A DNA stretch of 62,000 bases from Diphasiastrum complanatum. Its lineage: Eukaryota; Streptophyta; Lycopodiopsida; Lycopodiales; Lycopodiaceae. The DNA is taken from NCBI GenBank assembly GCA_029204225.1, contig CM055101.1:45805906-45867905 (forward strand), given 5' to 3'. The notes beneath the pieces were generated by a model that saw nothing but the letters and a program-made list of their open reading frames with translations, searched no databases and was not told the origin of the DNA. Made by a program: the position numbers and the translations under genes. This document shows, in pieces, positions 33,745 through 46,458 of the stretch (the first letter of the stretch is position 1; every line of letters begins with the position of its first letter).

Positions 33745-34445
33745 TGTGAAGAATTGCCAAAAATTGGCAAATCTAGCTTGATCAAAAACCATGTAGAATA
33801 GTGTAAATTGTGTACACAAGTGGGTCCCACACATGTGAGGCCATGATGCCACATGGGAAACCCATCCTAATGTAGGTTAGGTCAAGTCAAGAGAGTTGGT
33901 CATGTCTATTTGGTGGTCATCCCTACTTTATAGGACCTACACCTAAGTTTAAGGTGAAAATTTGACCAACTAGCTACCTACCAAGCATAACTCTAGGAAA
34001 TAGACTAGGGTTTCATTTTAGGTCAAGGAGAGTGAGTTAACTTCCTTATTACATGCTGGAAATCCACCTAACTTCAAGAAGGAAGTCGAATTTGCTATGT
34101 ATTCCCTCTCTCCATAGTGAGAAGAAAGAAAATTTTTGGAGCTCATTGGCAATCTCAAGCTAGTTCACTATGTACATTGAGTTTTTGTGATCCAAATGAG
34201 ACCAAATCAATTTCTACTTGTTTCTCAGGTTGAAGGCCGTACTACAGCCTGTAGTAAACACGTGTGGGATCGGATTTCAATGTTTATCAATGCTTTTGAT
34301 TGTTAGTGCTTGTTGTTTGTCAAATTGCCAATCTAGATCAACTTTTTTGTGTCTAGTTTTTTGATAGATTGTTAAGCAAGCATCCAATCACTCTTGTGGA
34401 TCTCTTGTAGATCCATTTATGGTCCTAAAGTACAGTACTTTCACA
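33745..34445 (+). repeat. 5' LTR of the non-autonomous copia element
   Basis: It starts TGTGAAGAATTG and ends GTACTTTCACA; the terminal inverted repeat is TGTGAA/TTCACA. It is the same family as the partial LTR at 20925-21472. A short inverted pair (ATTGCCAAAAATTGGCAAAT) lies near the left end. Confidence 0.97.
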
Positions 34446-34458
34446 TGGTATCAGAGCC
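34446..34458 (+). promoter_or_regulatory. Primer binding site, initiator tRNA-Met
   Basis: TGGTATCAGAGCC follows the LTR with no spacer. It is complementary to the 3' end of plant initiator tRNA-Met and is the usual copia primer. Confidence 0.93.
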
Positions 34459-35251
34459 AAGTACAAGAGCATAATCCATTGATCTAATGCAAATCCATTT
34501 TTAGCAAGTTTTGGTGCTAAAAGCTAGTATTGAGAGGGCAAGCTAGAATCTTGATTTTGGTGAGGAGATTTGATCCCAAACTTGGTAGGGGTCCAAATCC
34601 GTACTGTCCACATGTGTGGGCACCTCTGAACCTGCATTTAATGCATGGTATTCATTTGATCCAAAAAAATTCAATTTGTGAGCTATTGGTGTAATTTTTG
34701 GTGGAGATCCTAGGATAATCTACCAAGATCATTTGCCATTGATTAGATTTGAATTTGTTTCATGGAATCTAATTAATCTAGGCTGAGTTCAAGTCCTATT
34801 AAGGTTAAAAACAGGTCTTGAAAGTACACCAATAAGGAAGAAAGAGATTAAGTCATTTTTTTTGTCCAAAAATAGCCAAAATTGGCAAGATTTGATTGTT
34901 AGTAGATTTCACATCATCTTATCTTCATTCCAACTTTGTGAGAGAGTGCTAGAACTGAGATTATAAGTCCATTTGTTGGATTAGAAATCTAATTTGAGTG
35001 AAAAACTACAAGAGAGAGACCTTAGTGATTTTCTAGAGACAATCAAATCCATTTCTTGGCAAGATTTGTTTGAAAGTAGTTTTCACTTCATCTTATCTTC
35101 ATTCCAGCTTTGTGAGGGAGTGATAGAACTGTGATTATAAGTCCATTTATTGGATTAGAAATCAAATTTGAGTGAAACACTGCAAGTGTGAGACCTTTGT
35201 GAGTTTCAAGTCAATCAAATCTATTTCTTGTTTGTAGAAGTCACTAGTAAG

Positions 35252-35923
35252 ATGGGATCTGCTGGAGCATACCTTCTAGAAGCTAGTGAGAGGTTGAATT
35301 CTAAAAATTATGCTATTTGGAAGGTTAGAATGGAGTCACTCTTAGTTCTCCAAGACCTTTATGAGTTCTTGATTGAAGATGAAGATGAACCTCTAGGTGC
35401 ACAGGAGTTAGCTAGATACAAGAAGAGATCTAGGCTTGCACTTCATTGTGTGAAGATGAATGTGAGCAATGATTTGTTGAGAGAAGTATCAGCATGTACT
35501 AATGCTAAAGAGGCTTGGGAGTCTTTAAAATCAATCTATGAGTCTAGCAACACTTCTAGAGTTCTTATGCTTAGAAATCAATTTTTGCAAAGCATGAGGA
35601 GAAGTGAGGAGAGTGCACAGGATTATGTACTCAGAATCAAGTCTCTAAATAGGGAGTTGTCTTCCATTGGAGAGAAGATTCATGATGAAGAGCTTGTACA
35701 AATTGTCCTTAATGGTCTAGGAGATGACTTTGAAAATTTGGTCCAAAGTTTTGCCATCCAAGACACTTTGCCAACTATAGAAAAACTTCACAGTGTATTA
35801 GTGGCTGAAGAGTGTAGGATGCTCCATGCAAAATCTAGGATGAGTTCCTTGTCATTGCAGGATGGTGATGAGAAAGCCAATTTCTCATTCAAGGGCAAAA
35901 AGAAGACCAATGGAAAGAGATAG
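35252..35923 (+). CDS. Copia gag, truncated before the zinc knuckle
   Basis: A 223-residue open frame from ATG 35252 (MGSAGAYLLEASERLNSKNY) to TAG 35923. It is close to the gag at 22265 over the UBN2-like core (IWKVRMESLLVLQDLYEFL, MRRSEESAQDYVLRIKSLN, LPTIEKLHSVLVAEECRML). It ends in FKGKKKTNGKR, just before the place where the CCHC knuckle begins in the other copy. I prefer this ATG to the upstream in-frame non-ATG codons because both copies share it. The core is intact, so it could still make a capsid-like protein lacking the nucleic-acid-binding tail. Confidence 0.85.
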   Translation: MGSAGAYLLEASERLNSKNYAIWKVRMESLLVLQDLYEFLIEDEDEPLGAQELARYKKRSRLALHCVKMNVSNDLLREVSACTNAKEAWESLKSIYESSNTSRVLMLRNQFLQSMRRSEESAQDYVLRIKSLNRELSSIGEKIHDEELVQIVLNGLGDDFENLVQSFAIQDTLPTIEKLHSVLVAEECRMLHAKSRMSSLSLQDGDEKANFSFKGKKKTNGKR

Positions 35924-35928
35924 GAATA

Positions 35929-36420
35929 ATGGAAGTGTTTTGCTCTTCAAGTGGAGATTGTAGAATCTACTTGTTTTCAACCAAAGAATTTGTCAATGGT
36001 GGAAATGTGATCTTTCAAGAGTGGAAGATTTGTAAACTTGAAGAAGCACCTTTGGATCAACACATTATTCAATTCATTGATGTTTTGGAGTCAAGTCAAG
36101 TGGAGGAGCAAGCTCAAGACCCGAGGACTCCAAGAAGAACCTTGAGTATCAAGATGGAGCAATCTAGGCTCAATCATATGGATCAAGCAAGACAAGTTGT
36201 CTTTGGCAACATAATGTATGCACTTAATATTTTAATTGATGTATCTTCAAGTGCACAAAATGCCTTGGAATCCATGGCTTGGCATGATGTATAGTTTTTG
36301 AAGCATGCTACATGACACATTTATGGAACATCTTGTAAGAGATCCTTTAAGAGGTGGTGAAAGATCCTTCATGGACATCATTCTCTATTGGAGTCTCAAA
36401 AGTTCCTTCTTTGTAGCTGG
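35929..36420 (+). pseudogene. Pol scraps of the non-autonomous copia element
   Basis: The frame 35929-36294 corresponds to the integrase C-terminus and pre-RT linker (LFSTKEFVNGGNVIFQEWKI, then RTPRRTLSIKMEQSR). It lines up with the 5' element's segment VYIPSTNKVIVGRDVIFDE through the PRRTSRERQVPSRL region. A little further GGERSFMDIILYWSL (about 36352-36396) matches NERTFKDITLYRKL of RT. Zinc knuckle, protease, integrase core, most of RT and RNase H are deleted. Confidence 0.75.
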
Positions 36421-36495
36421 ATTTTTTAGACACTTCTAAAAGCTTTCATTGATCTATCAAGAGAGTTGTAAATAGATCAAGCTAAATTTGAGGAG

Positions 36496-37196
36496 TGTGA
36501 AGAATTGCCAAAAATTGGCAAATCTAGCTTGATCAAAAACCATGTAGAATAGTGTAAATTGTGTACACAAGTGGGTCCCACACATGTGAGGCCATGATGA
36601 CACATGGGAAACCCATCCTAATGTAGGTTAGGTCAAGTCAAGAGAGTTGGTCATGTCTATTTGGTGGTCATCCCTACTTTATAGGACCTACACCTAAGTT
36701 TAAGGTGAAAATTTGACCAACTAGCTACCTACCATGCATAACTCTAGGAAATAGACTAGGGTTTCATTTTAGGTCAAGGAGAGTGAGTTAACTTCCTTAT
36801 TACATGCTGGAAATCCACCTAACTTCAAGAAGGAAGTCGATTTTGCTATGTATTCCCTCTCTCCATAGTGAGAAGAAAGAAAATTTTTGGAGCTCATTGG
36901 CAATCTCAAGCTAGTTCACTATGTACATTGAGTTTTTGTGATCCAAATGAGACCAAATCAATTTCTACTTGTTTCTCAGGTTGAAGGCCGTACTACAGCC
37001 TGTAGTACACACGTGTGGGATTGGATTTCAATGTTTATCAATGCTTTTGATTGTTAGTGCTTGTTGTTTGTCAAATTGCCAATCTAGATCAACTTTTTTG
37101 TGTCTAGTTTTTTGATAGATTGTTAAGCAAGCATCCAATCACTCTTGTGGATCTCTTGTAGATCCATTTATGGTCCTAAAGTACAGTACTTTCACA
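36496..37196 (+). repeat. 3' LTR of the non-autonomous copia element
   Basis: Starts TGTGAAGAATTG after a weak purine stretch (TTTGAGGAG) and ends TTCACA at 37196, followed by the duplicated CATCT. It differs from the 5' LTR at five sites. Confidence 0.97.
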
Positions 37197-37201
37197 CATC
37201 T

Positions 37202-38500
37202 AATTGTTACCCACAACACAACATCAAAGAGAGTGATGAATTTGATTCCTTAATAGACAACACAAGCAATGTATGGTAGTTTACCTAGCAAAGTAGGACC
37301 ACTCAAGCATAGAACATTTTATCTCTAAAAATTGATTACTTGAATAAACGATCTCAATTGTTAAGCTAAATGCGACACACATGTCAATTGTTAAGCTAAA
37401 TGATCTCAATTGTTAAGCTAAATGCGACACATATGTCTCTATTGTTCTAAGTTGTGATGTAGTATATGGAATTTTTATGATAAACTACAACACAAAAGTT
37501 TTCCTTTTCTATGGACATCCAAGGATCTTGCTTATGATTAAATGTTCGTAAGTGAATAGGGTTGTGTTGTTATTTAAGAGTAGTTTATTTGACATAGCAT
37601 AATATAGTCAATATTCTATTGATTGCTAATGAATGTCCTTAGTGGTAATTCTATGACTCTAAGTTTAGGAGAAAAGTCATAGGTCTAAACTACTCAATGA
37701 GTATGTGACTTCTCCACTACTAACATTGATTAGTTTCTTAAACATTTACTTGCATGCAAAGTTTAAAATTAACTGCCTATGATGCAAAAGTAGCTATATT
37801 CCCAATTTTTGCATGAGAATTATAGTGCTATAATTGTGAGGAATATTCATGAACACTTATCTTGAAAATATCACATGCATGATTTCTACTTTGAATCACA
37901 CTGTCTTGAGTAGCTAAAACAATCCACAAGAAGACTAATTATACTAGCTATATATCATGCTTGATAAAATAAGCAAAGTATGACATAGAAATAAGTAATC
38001 TACTAGTAATTGTTGAGTTCCATGTTACTATGTTGAATCAATCAAGATGAGAATCCTAAACTTTACGTATAATTCTTTTGTGAATGACAAACAACCACGA
38101 TTTAGAATACACATGTAAAATGACCAGATTTTATTCAATGACTTTGTAATCGATATGTTAAATACTCTCATGCCTATAGATACATAATACTTTCTGCTAT
38201 ACACAAACATGCTTCTGATTAATCTGGATATAAGTTAATTAGGATATAAGCTTTAAGATTGTGTGGTCGTATCTATTATGGCAATTGATGGAAATATTAG
38301 AATAGTGAAATTAGTATAATTATTTGAGAAGCACAATGAGCCCCTATTATTTGAAAATGTTGTATAAGTACTGCATGTTTGACAAAAACAAGTAAACTTA
38401 AAAGTGCAAACCATAAAACTAGGTTACAACTATACATAGGCTCGAAATAAATAAAATAAGTTAAAAAAGAGAGCAATGAACTAGCAACATTTTCTTACAT
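37202..38500. other. hAT intron sequence with a short tandem repeat
   Basis: No coding signal. ATCTCAATTGTTAAGCTAAATGCGACACACATGT (37351-37384) is followed by a half unit and a second near-identical full unit ending about 37436. With the copia element removed, this stretch and 33700-33744 form an intron of roughly 1.4 kb in the hAT gene. Confidence 0.6.
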
Positions 38501-38501
38501 C

Positions 38502-38880
38502 TTAATTTGTGCTTGACTGTAAAAGCTTATACCATAAAATACATACATAAACAACATGCTCTGCCCCGATCTCATCCACACCGAATCGTATTTGTTCATG
38601 TTGTGCCGACTCTAGATTTCCACCTCGAGAGGCATCAACACCTCGAAGAAACATCGTGCCCATGCAACATGATACCATAATATTCACTATCGGTCTACGA
38701 CGCATATGTCGGTCCCATCCATTTGACATAATAGAGCATGTATCTGGATGAGAAAGTGGTGCTGCACCACCAACTCCTGATGTCTCTGTGCCCAATGAAG
38801 AAGGTCTAGAAGGTCCAACTCTAGATGTAGGTGGTGTAGAAGGTTCAGCTCCTGATGTGGTTGGCCTGGTGGCTCCCATG
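38502..38880 (-). pseudogene. hAT transposase, upstream exon (DUF659 start)
   Basis: The minus-strand frame has a Pro/Ser/Thr-rich N-terminal stretch and then CSIMSNGWDRHMRRRPIVNI, FLRGVDASR and GVDEIGAEHVVYV. This is the DUF659 region that precedes VTDNASNCK in plant hAT transposases, and VTDNASNCK is found at 33675 on the same strand, beyond the copia element. The donor is probably just after AEHVV. The expected acceptor before the next exon reads TTGCAA rather than CAG, so splicing would fail. No BED zinc finger is visible upstream. Confidence 0.75.
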
Positions 38881-40190
38881 AATGTGCTAAGAACTACAAT
38901 AGCACTAGGAGCTACACCTATGCTAGCATCAACAATAAGAGGCCACTAGTACTATAAGCCTCTCTGAGGCAATGACGATCCTCGTCTAGGATATGTGTGC
39001 ATGCAGCAATGCTAGGGTTGTGTTGGAATTCATGATTCGCTTTGATGCCACTAATGGAAAAGCACTCAGATTCCTAATGCAAAGCTCAGATAGAGTCGAT
39101 CTATGTAGTTGTAGCTACTGCTTCATACTAAGACAATCTCTTCCGAGAACTACAGATTGACACTGCAGATCTAATAAAACATAATTTTAATTGATGAACC
39201 AAATGATTTACTAATCATGCGTCTTAAACCATCAGGTCCTTGTGAATCCACATCACACTGATCGTTTTACCAATTAACTTCACCCTGGAGTAATCATTTA
39301 CTCAAGTTAATTTTCAATGATTCAAAAATCTCAAATGTCTAGGTGCAGATCTTAACCACAAACATGGTTATCCATTTCTACACGATTCCAAGCATTCAAT
39401 GTCCCCTTCATTGTATGCTTCCAACCAAAGATCAAACACCCTCACATATCCAATCTATGTTCCCAATTGCTTGTTTTTTCAAGAGGAATAGTTCTGAAAA
39501 TTCTCAATTCTCAACATGCACAAATTTCAAGTTTTTTTTCTACAACTTCAATTTTTTGGAAAGATTGATTCTAACCCAATCTTTCAATAATCTTCAGAAG
39601 TTGTACATGAACTTAATTGTTGTTAACAATATGGACTTCATGGAAGAGGTTCAAAACTCAACCAAGGAGATTCAGATAGTCAAACACAAGGAAATTTCAC
39701 ATGCAGAATTCTACATCAAATTAAATCTTTCACAAAAGGAACAAAAATAAAAAAAGAATCCACTCCAATTAGAGACAATATTAACAAAAAAATAACCTAG
39801 TGAAAGTGCACTCTACCACTCCTCTTGTCAATATGCTTTGTACACAAACTAGAGGATCCAAATTCAATTCTCCCCTTGAGATTTTCGCACACCTATTCGG
39901 GACATAAATCCATGTGCTTCCAATTTGATGTAGAGCTTTTCTCCATCCCATTGAGGAGGGAAGAAGAGATGATGTGTGGCTTGGCATCAACTCCTTTGTA
40001 CGAGGGTGGACAAATGTCAAAGTTGCAAGCTTGCTGATTACTATTGAACTTGTAAACTAAGTACGGGTGGTCGGATGCGAGCATCACAAAGTTGTTTAGG
40101 TGAGCTTGCCTTTAGCTAAACTCAAATCTCATTTTGTGTTTCATGTGTTCTGATAAACTATAACTAACTATAGGCGCAATATTGTCGCAG
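38881..40190. other. No recognisable gene
   Basis: The 135-codon plus frame at 39343-39750 has low-complexity, AT-driven composition and no family features. The minus-strand frames at 39781-40087 look somewhat protein-like (HPYLVYKFNSNQQACNFDIC) but I cannot place them. Confidence 0.4.
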
Positions 40191-40191
40191 T

Positions 40192-40640
40192 TTGCTCAGA
40201 AAAATGTTGCCTCCAAATAACACCATGGTGGTGTCTCGACAAAAAGCCAAGAAAATGCTATCAATAGTCAGCATGGATTACAAGAGTATTCATGCATGTC
40301 CCAATGATTGCACTTTATGTCAATATGAGTTCGAGGAGGCAAGCATGTGTGGAACACCGCTACAGGCAAGATTTACAAGGAGACACCATATCCGCTAAAG
40401 TGGTAAGACATTTTTCCCCATCATACCAAAATACGCCATATGTTTAAATGCAAGTCCATAGTGGAGCTTATGACATGGCATTCGCATCAGACGATACTAT
40501 GAGAATCCATGTCGATTGTCCAGCATGGAAGCGTGTGGATGGTACTTGGCATGAATTTAGAAATGAGCCTCACCATTTGCATTTGGGGTTGGCAATGGAT
40601 GGTGTGAATCTGTCATGTCCATGACTGGTACATAGGATTC
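40192..40640 (+). pseudogene. CACTA (En/Spm, TNP2-type) transposase fragment
   Basis: Plus-strand frames give LPPNNTMVVSRQKAKKMLSI, DYKSIHACPNDCTLCQYEFE, then KTFFPIIPK, FKCKSIVELMTWHSHQT, MRIHVDCPAWKRVDGTWHEF and HHLHLGLAMDGVN. These follow the TNP2 order (HACPNDC zinc part, FPLIPRLxRMF, ADSPAWKxxD, LGLATDG). It needs three frames to read through, is cut on both sides, and has no CACTA ends nearby. Confidence 0.85.
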
Positions 40641-43600
40641 AGCATACTCCTAGTCTTGGGGATACACGGGTACTCCAATGAATCAAGCTGTTAGTTATGC
40701 CAGGTCATACTAGACGTGACCCTTTTGAAGCTTTCCTTGAAGTTAGAGCCAAGAATTCCAGCAATTGAGCTTGTAGGAAGGCAAAAAAAGTGCAAAAAAT
40801 GACCATTTTTGGTGATTTTTGGGGGATGGATCTCTCTAAATCCATAAGGTGATCATTCTGAATTTTTTTTACAGCATGATTAGCATTCCTTTTTACCTTC
40901 TTAGCAAGCTATTAGACCTGTACATTGATGGTCTATGGCTTATGCTCCATCTCCATCAAGTTTGAAGCTATTTTGACTTCTACAAGTCAAGAACTCTTCA
41001 TTCTCAGACAATACTACTTCTTAGGATATGTATGAATGTTTCATGGAAGTATAATAGACCATTTAAGACTGTTGGTAGCATCACTTTTGAGCTTGGGGAG
41101 GTGTTTGATTAATTTTATAGCATATTGCCTGGAGGAAGTGCACCCTACTACAGAATTTTAGATGTTCTGTTCTCACGCGTGTGAAGCCTAGGCAACTGAT
41201 GTGACAAGTGTCTTGGTCACTTGGTCTCCCTTTGTTCTGAGCTTTACAACACCCAATTTGGTGTCCTGTAGCCAAAGTTATGGCCGTTTGAAATTTTGGC
41301 AGTTTTGTGAGCAAAATTTGCAAAATTTTGAATTGTTCCGATTGCATGCCAGTCATTTTCCTGATTTGTGGTACTGTGCTTGCATGGATTGATTGCATGT
41401 TGATTTTGACATGCATGATGGATTTACAGTCAATTTGAGCGGTCATACGCATGTGCTCTGAACGGTTGGGTCACAAATCAGTGATAGTGGCTGACAAAAT
41501 CTGTAATACTAAAGTTTACGTAAAAAGATCCGTAATGATGTTTTCTAACGAATTGACTAAATTGAGTTTATCAGTCAGAGTTGTTCACACTGTTTTCACT
41601 AAGGCTATGATATTGATGAACTTTGCCTAGACATGTTCGACAATCCCTTAGGGGATATACCTTTTGAAATTGAGAATTTTCCATTTGAGACCATATAAGA
41701 TGAGAATTCATTGAGGCCTCGGACGCCATCCCAATGCCAGTTATTCTAGAAAGAAGTAGGAAGTCACCTGCTAGACGTATTGGAGGTAGAAGATATAGAA
41801 CCATCCCTATAAGGTTGACTAGACTTAATTAGAATGGCATGAAGCTAACAACACCGGAGAAACATGATCATCTTAAAGTATGCATGAATGATCATCATGA
41901 TACTTACTGAGGCTCTCAGAGCCACGTACAAGGAGCGTAGGGGTCTGGAATAGCCTAACCCTACTACCTCCTTTCATGGTGATTTCCCCTAGTTATTAGA
42001 AGGGGTAGTTCTTTATTTAACTGCAATTTTTGTAGTTGATCTGTTTAGATCACCATTTTGGGAATTCTCTTTATTTTGAGAGCAAGACTAATCATGTGCC
42101 TGCCTCATCATCACATTTGTACGACATATCTCACATCATGTCTATCTCACCTAGACTAGTGCCACATAATCACAACACAAAGTGGTGAGACTGCAAAAGC
42201 AACAAACAAGGCGGAGTCTTTTCATTTATTAGTCATATGTCCATTTGGAGTTTCACGATAGTCCAATAACATGTGGTGTGCATGTTTGGTATATACTACC
42301 AACACACTTCCTTCTTGCAGGCGGCATATAGTTTTGTGTGAGGATGATACATTCTCTTAGGCTCTATTGTAGTGGCAACAAAACCTGATTTTTTTTGCTG
42401 AGGTACAATGCCCTATGATAGCCCCCCTCTTTCACTCCAAGTTTAAAAATAGAATCTTTCCATCCAAACACTACCAACACATGACCTTTCTGAGAGGCTC
42501 CCCAAGACAACGATACGATCTCAATCGAAACATGAAATAAGTAACACAAGTAGTACGTTTGTCGTCATTAATTCGGGATATAACATGAGGCACGCTCGTC
42601 GACATAGTAAGATTGAAAATGATAGGTGCTATAAATGACAAGTGGCGCGGTCACCACGAACAACATATGGAGGAAGAGAAATAAGTGGTATGGCAACCAC
42701 AAGACAAGCGAAGCATTCGTCGGCAATAAGACAAGGTTAGATTTAATTGAAGGGGTGGTATGGAAAGGGCAGAGTATCACTTTGCTGAGTACATTCCGCA
42801 ACTGCGAGTACCACATAGAAGGTCTAGCTAGTTGCTTGTCATACGATGCTCCATGACTATGTAGAGGATAAGAGCATCAAAGTCGACTATATTTCTCTCA
42901 TAATTATGCCTTGGATGTCTGTTTTTTCAAGAGGTATAAAGTATATATGAAATCATCTATGTGACCTAAATATATTCGTGCTAAGAGGCTGCGTGGCTAG
43001 CTTCGTGCTAAGGTTCTCAAGAAAGATCATTACATGGTTCAGACAGGTGGTATATTCCAAAATAATACCAACATACGATGCATTGCCCCAAGATGGCAAA
43101 ATCATAAATCATTTGTAAATAACGTCCGATAGCTAGAGGTCTATTTGCATCCTTATGAATGCTTGGCATAAACCACTTCTTATTTCAAATGAAAAATCCA
43201 CGGGAGGCATGGGTTGCGTCTACTGAATGAATATCAAATCTCTGATACGAGAACCTTGTACCATATGTGAAAACAACACCGTCCTCTGCAATGAGCACAA
43301 AGAGTGCTTCTACTATCGTGGTTCCACGTTTTCTGTAAAAATTTCAGGTTCTACAATTTTAAGCTCTGTATCCTTTAAGGCACATCCTTACGAAAAAACA
43401 AACATAAAAATATAATGAAAAATATAGAAAATTTTTAAAAGTCAAAAAGAGAAAAGTTTGTCGCTTTCAATGTCATTTCAATATTGTTATTTACTTTCTA
43501 TTATTTCTATTATGTTGCTAATTGTCTCTCAGCAAGTTCTGATGGTTGTTCTCCAAATCTAGCCAGAATTTAGGTTGGCAAGCAATAGCTCAAAATTTAA

Positions 43601-43690
43601 GCCAAATACTTCTACCAAGTTTGACAGAATTTAATGCTTAGCTAATGGAACTATAACCTTCCAAAAAGTAATTACTAAAAAAAATTCTTA
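40641..43690. other. Three kilobases with no recognisable gene
   Basis: Only short frames in both strands. The 123-codon minus frame at 41081-41452 has no family features. The text around 41880-42010 (short palindromes, ATGATCATC repeats) looks like decayed retroelement sequence. I cannot assign anything. Confidence 0.45.
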
Positions 43691-44085
43691 AAAAAGTAAT
43701 TACTAAAAGCACCCTCTCTCCATCTGGACCAATGCAGAATGTCCCAGCCGAACTCTAGCCAAAGAGGCCTGACGGAAATGGACCTGCGGCGCAGTGAAAA
43801 GGACTCCAAGGTAAGTGTAAGAAGATACCACCTCAATAAGAGAGGAGCTTGAATAGAAGTGGACGCCACACATAGTGGTCATGTTGGTGTGAAATACCAT
43901 GATCTTGGTGTTCGCTAGGTTGACCTGCAGACCCCAGCAGTCACAAAAGGCATGTAGAACGTGGGTGTCGTTGTAAGCCCTCAGCTATGGGGTAAAGGAT
44001 GACAACAGCATCCCCGTACAACAAAATGTTATGAATAAAATGTGCCAAACAACGTAGAAGAAAGTGGGTAACCTTGCTTAACACG
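43690..44085 (-). pseudogene. LINE reverse transcriptase fragment
   Basis: Minus-strand frames read IHNILLYGDAVVILYPIAEG, HAFCDCWGLQVNLANTKIMV and VVSSYTYLGVLFTA, the RT palm/thumb order (YADDAVLLA; GLxVNxxKTKVMVF; YLGVxF). The YADD box is changed to YGDA, so the two catalytic Asp are not both present. A frameshift lies near 43985. It is a different LINE lineage from the fragments at 19.1-20.2 and 46.5-47.7 kb. Confidence 0.82.
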
Positions 44086-44189
44086 TAATTGACGTTCGGC
44101 TGATTTTAAGGCCTTTTCGGCCCTATATTATTTTGCATAATGTAAGGCTCATTTTTTTTTTTCTCGTGTTTAATCAAATGTGAGAGAGC

Positions 44190-44535
44190 GCATCAGCCAG
44201 AGAGATTGCAGACGAAGCAGATATAGAGGGTGAGAGAGAGCGTAGCAGACACAGAGATCACGAGCGCAGAAGAGAGAGAGGGAGAGAAGAGAGAGCGCAT
44301 GAGAGAGAATTAGAGCGCAGGAGAGAGAGGACAGCGCAACAAGAGATAAAAAGAGAGCGCAAGATAGAGAAGAGGGACAACGCAGCAGGAGAGAGAGAGA
44401 GAGAGAGAGAGAGAGTGCAGCAGGAGAGAGAAAGAGAGTGCACGAGAGTACAACGACAGCGCGTTAGGAGAGATAAGAGGGACAACGCAGCAGGAAAAAG
44501 GAGCGCAGGAGGGAGAGAAAGAGAGAGCACCTCTG

Positions 44536-44579
<44 letters not shown>

Positions 44580-44580
44580 G
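44190..44580. repeat. GA-rich low-complexity block with (GA)n tracts
   Basis: Purine-rich on the plus strand throughout, with pure (GA)n at about 44390-44414 and 44540-44575, interspersed with AGCGCA units. The Ser/Leu-repeat frames on the other strand are artefacts. Confidence 0.93.
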
Positions 44581-44599
44581 TCAACAAAATCAGTCGAAT

Positions 44600-46450
44600 C
44601 CTCAATTACACGAGATAATGGTTCATTGGTCGGACCATTACGACAAATAATTTGGTCCTAGACAGCTCGTGGCCTCTACCACTCGTTGCCGGGTCCCGGA
44701 TTATTTATGGTAATGGCCATTGCGATGGTAATGGTCCTCCCAATGGCCATTACCTACTACCTAATGTACTGCAAACAAACTGTTTAATTTTGAAAGGTTA
44801 TAAGGTGAGGAGATGGGGGGTGCTAAGGGACTTCTAATGTCTTCCACCCCACCCAAAGGAATTACTTGGGGAACATGAAGGAACATTAGATGTAACATAT
44901 GGATCAAGGGGTGCAACCTAAAAGAGTAAAGGACAAAATCCAAATAACATGGACAAAGTCTTGAGTCATCATAAAAAGGAAGTGACATTTAATATGGCAA
45001 ATATGGGCCATGAACATATGGCACCGATTGGAACCTTCCACGTCGGTCAATGCACTTGGTTGGGTCTTGTCAAAATGACCTTTCGTGGAGGACAAAGAAC
45101 TAAAGGTAATTGGGAATATCAAACAATATGGAATAGTCTTGTCGAAAAAATGAGTACAATGGAGTTAAGGAGCTGCACTTTCCACATTAAGTTGGAAATG
45201 ACCCAAGTTGCATGTGAGAAAAATGGTAATTGAGCAAAGTGATCCCAGTCCACGTCAAGGAATGAGCCACAGTCAAAATTTCCATGTTGAATGGTCAAGA
45301 AAAGAACAAAAGGAGGTCGTGGGTTGCACTTGATTGCACACCATGTCTTAATGAACGAAACTTGAGGAAAAGAACTTAGTACCCCAAGTACCCTCACACC
45401 CACAAGAAGATAACTAAGACTTTTTGTATGTCTATATAAAGACCATACAACTCATGAAGAAGGAAGGCCTTGACAAAGGAGAAGATGATAAAATTCTTTG
45501 GAGAGCTTGCAATCTTTGTATAAAACTTGTGAAAACTTTGGCTTTTCTAGAGGAGGTCCAAGTGCTGAAGAGTTTGAAATGTTTAGGAGCCCCAAAATCA
45601 TTTTAAAGAGAAAATGTATAAATTTGAATGTGTGGGTGTCCGGGCATTTTGAGAGAGCCATGTCTTTTGCATAGGGGTGCTTGTGTGAAAGACTAAGACG
45701 TGTCCGGCTGAAAAAAATTGTGTTATGCAAATTGTGGAGCGGGTGAAATCTGTATTGTCAGAGAGAAACTCATGACCTTGGGCCATTTCACACTTACGGC
45801 CTGAAGTATTTGAGGAAGGTCCAAAATTTTAAATAAAGGATTTTGATTGGTTGAGGGTGCCTAGAACTTCCTGGCTTCTTTTCACATGTTACTTAAAATC
45901 TTCTGGGCACTTGATCCTACACCGCAATTACCTACTGCCATATCATGGAAGTTTTATAAGCTCCATTGGACAAAGGATCTCCCCCCCTCCAGCACAAAAG
46001 ATATCCACCCAAAAAACTCACTCACGCCACCTACATAGAGGCTGAAATTGAAAAATGGACACCATATGCCCTGCTCCCTTCCTTCATCTTCACTAACTTC
46101 CGCAATTACGTGTGAATAGCCATCGTTGGAAACAACTCTTCTAGTGATCAAGGACGCCTAGAGGAAGTTCTTCTTCCGAAAAACTTCCTGTCGGCCGTGT
46201 GAAATGTCCCTTGAGATGATAGGATTATTTGGAGATACAAACATTTGGAAATGGATGAACTGAAGTGGCCGACTACTTGATTTCAATTGAATTCATCTGA
46301 TCCACTCCTCCATTCAAATAATTATTACTTTATTGAAAGAAAGATGGGGAAAATACCATCAAGAAGTACATGATAAAAGATTTTAAAATTGAACGCCCAA
46401 AGGCAAACATAAATATATAACTGATCTAGATTTGCTTGAAAACCGAGAAA
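44600..46450. other. No recognisable gene
   Basis: Several short frames on both strands, none with a recognisable motif. The segment 44840-45420 has LTR-leader-like composition but no ends that I can find. Confidence 0.4.
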
Positions 46451-46458
46451 ATTCAAGT

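Larger units (their letters stand above)
33745..37196 (+). mobile_element. Complete, young, non-autonomous copia retrotransposon
   Basis: Two 701-bp LTRs (33745-34445 and 36496-37196) flank a 2.05-kb interior. A 5-bp target-site duplication, CATCT, is present at 33740-33744 and 37197-37201. I count five substitutions between the LTRs (0.7%) and no indels. The interior has the PBS, a leader, gag without zinc knuckle, and scraps of pol only. It is inserted in an intron region of a hAT transposase gene, in the opposite orientation. It must rely on a related autonomous element for enzymes. Confidence 0.97.

Noticed and set aside
39343-39750. A 135-codon plus-strand ORF
   Set aside because: AT-driven composition, no motif, no coherent neighbours; probably chance.
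44258-44605. Ser/Leu-repeat ORFs on the minus strand
   Set aside because: They are translations of (GA)n low-complexity DNA.
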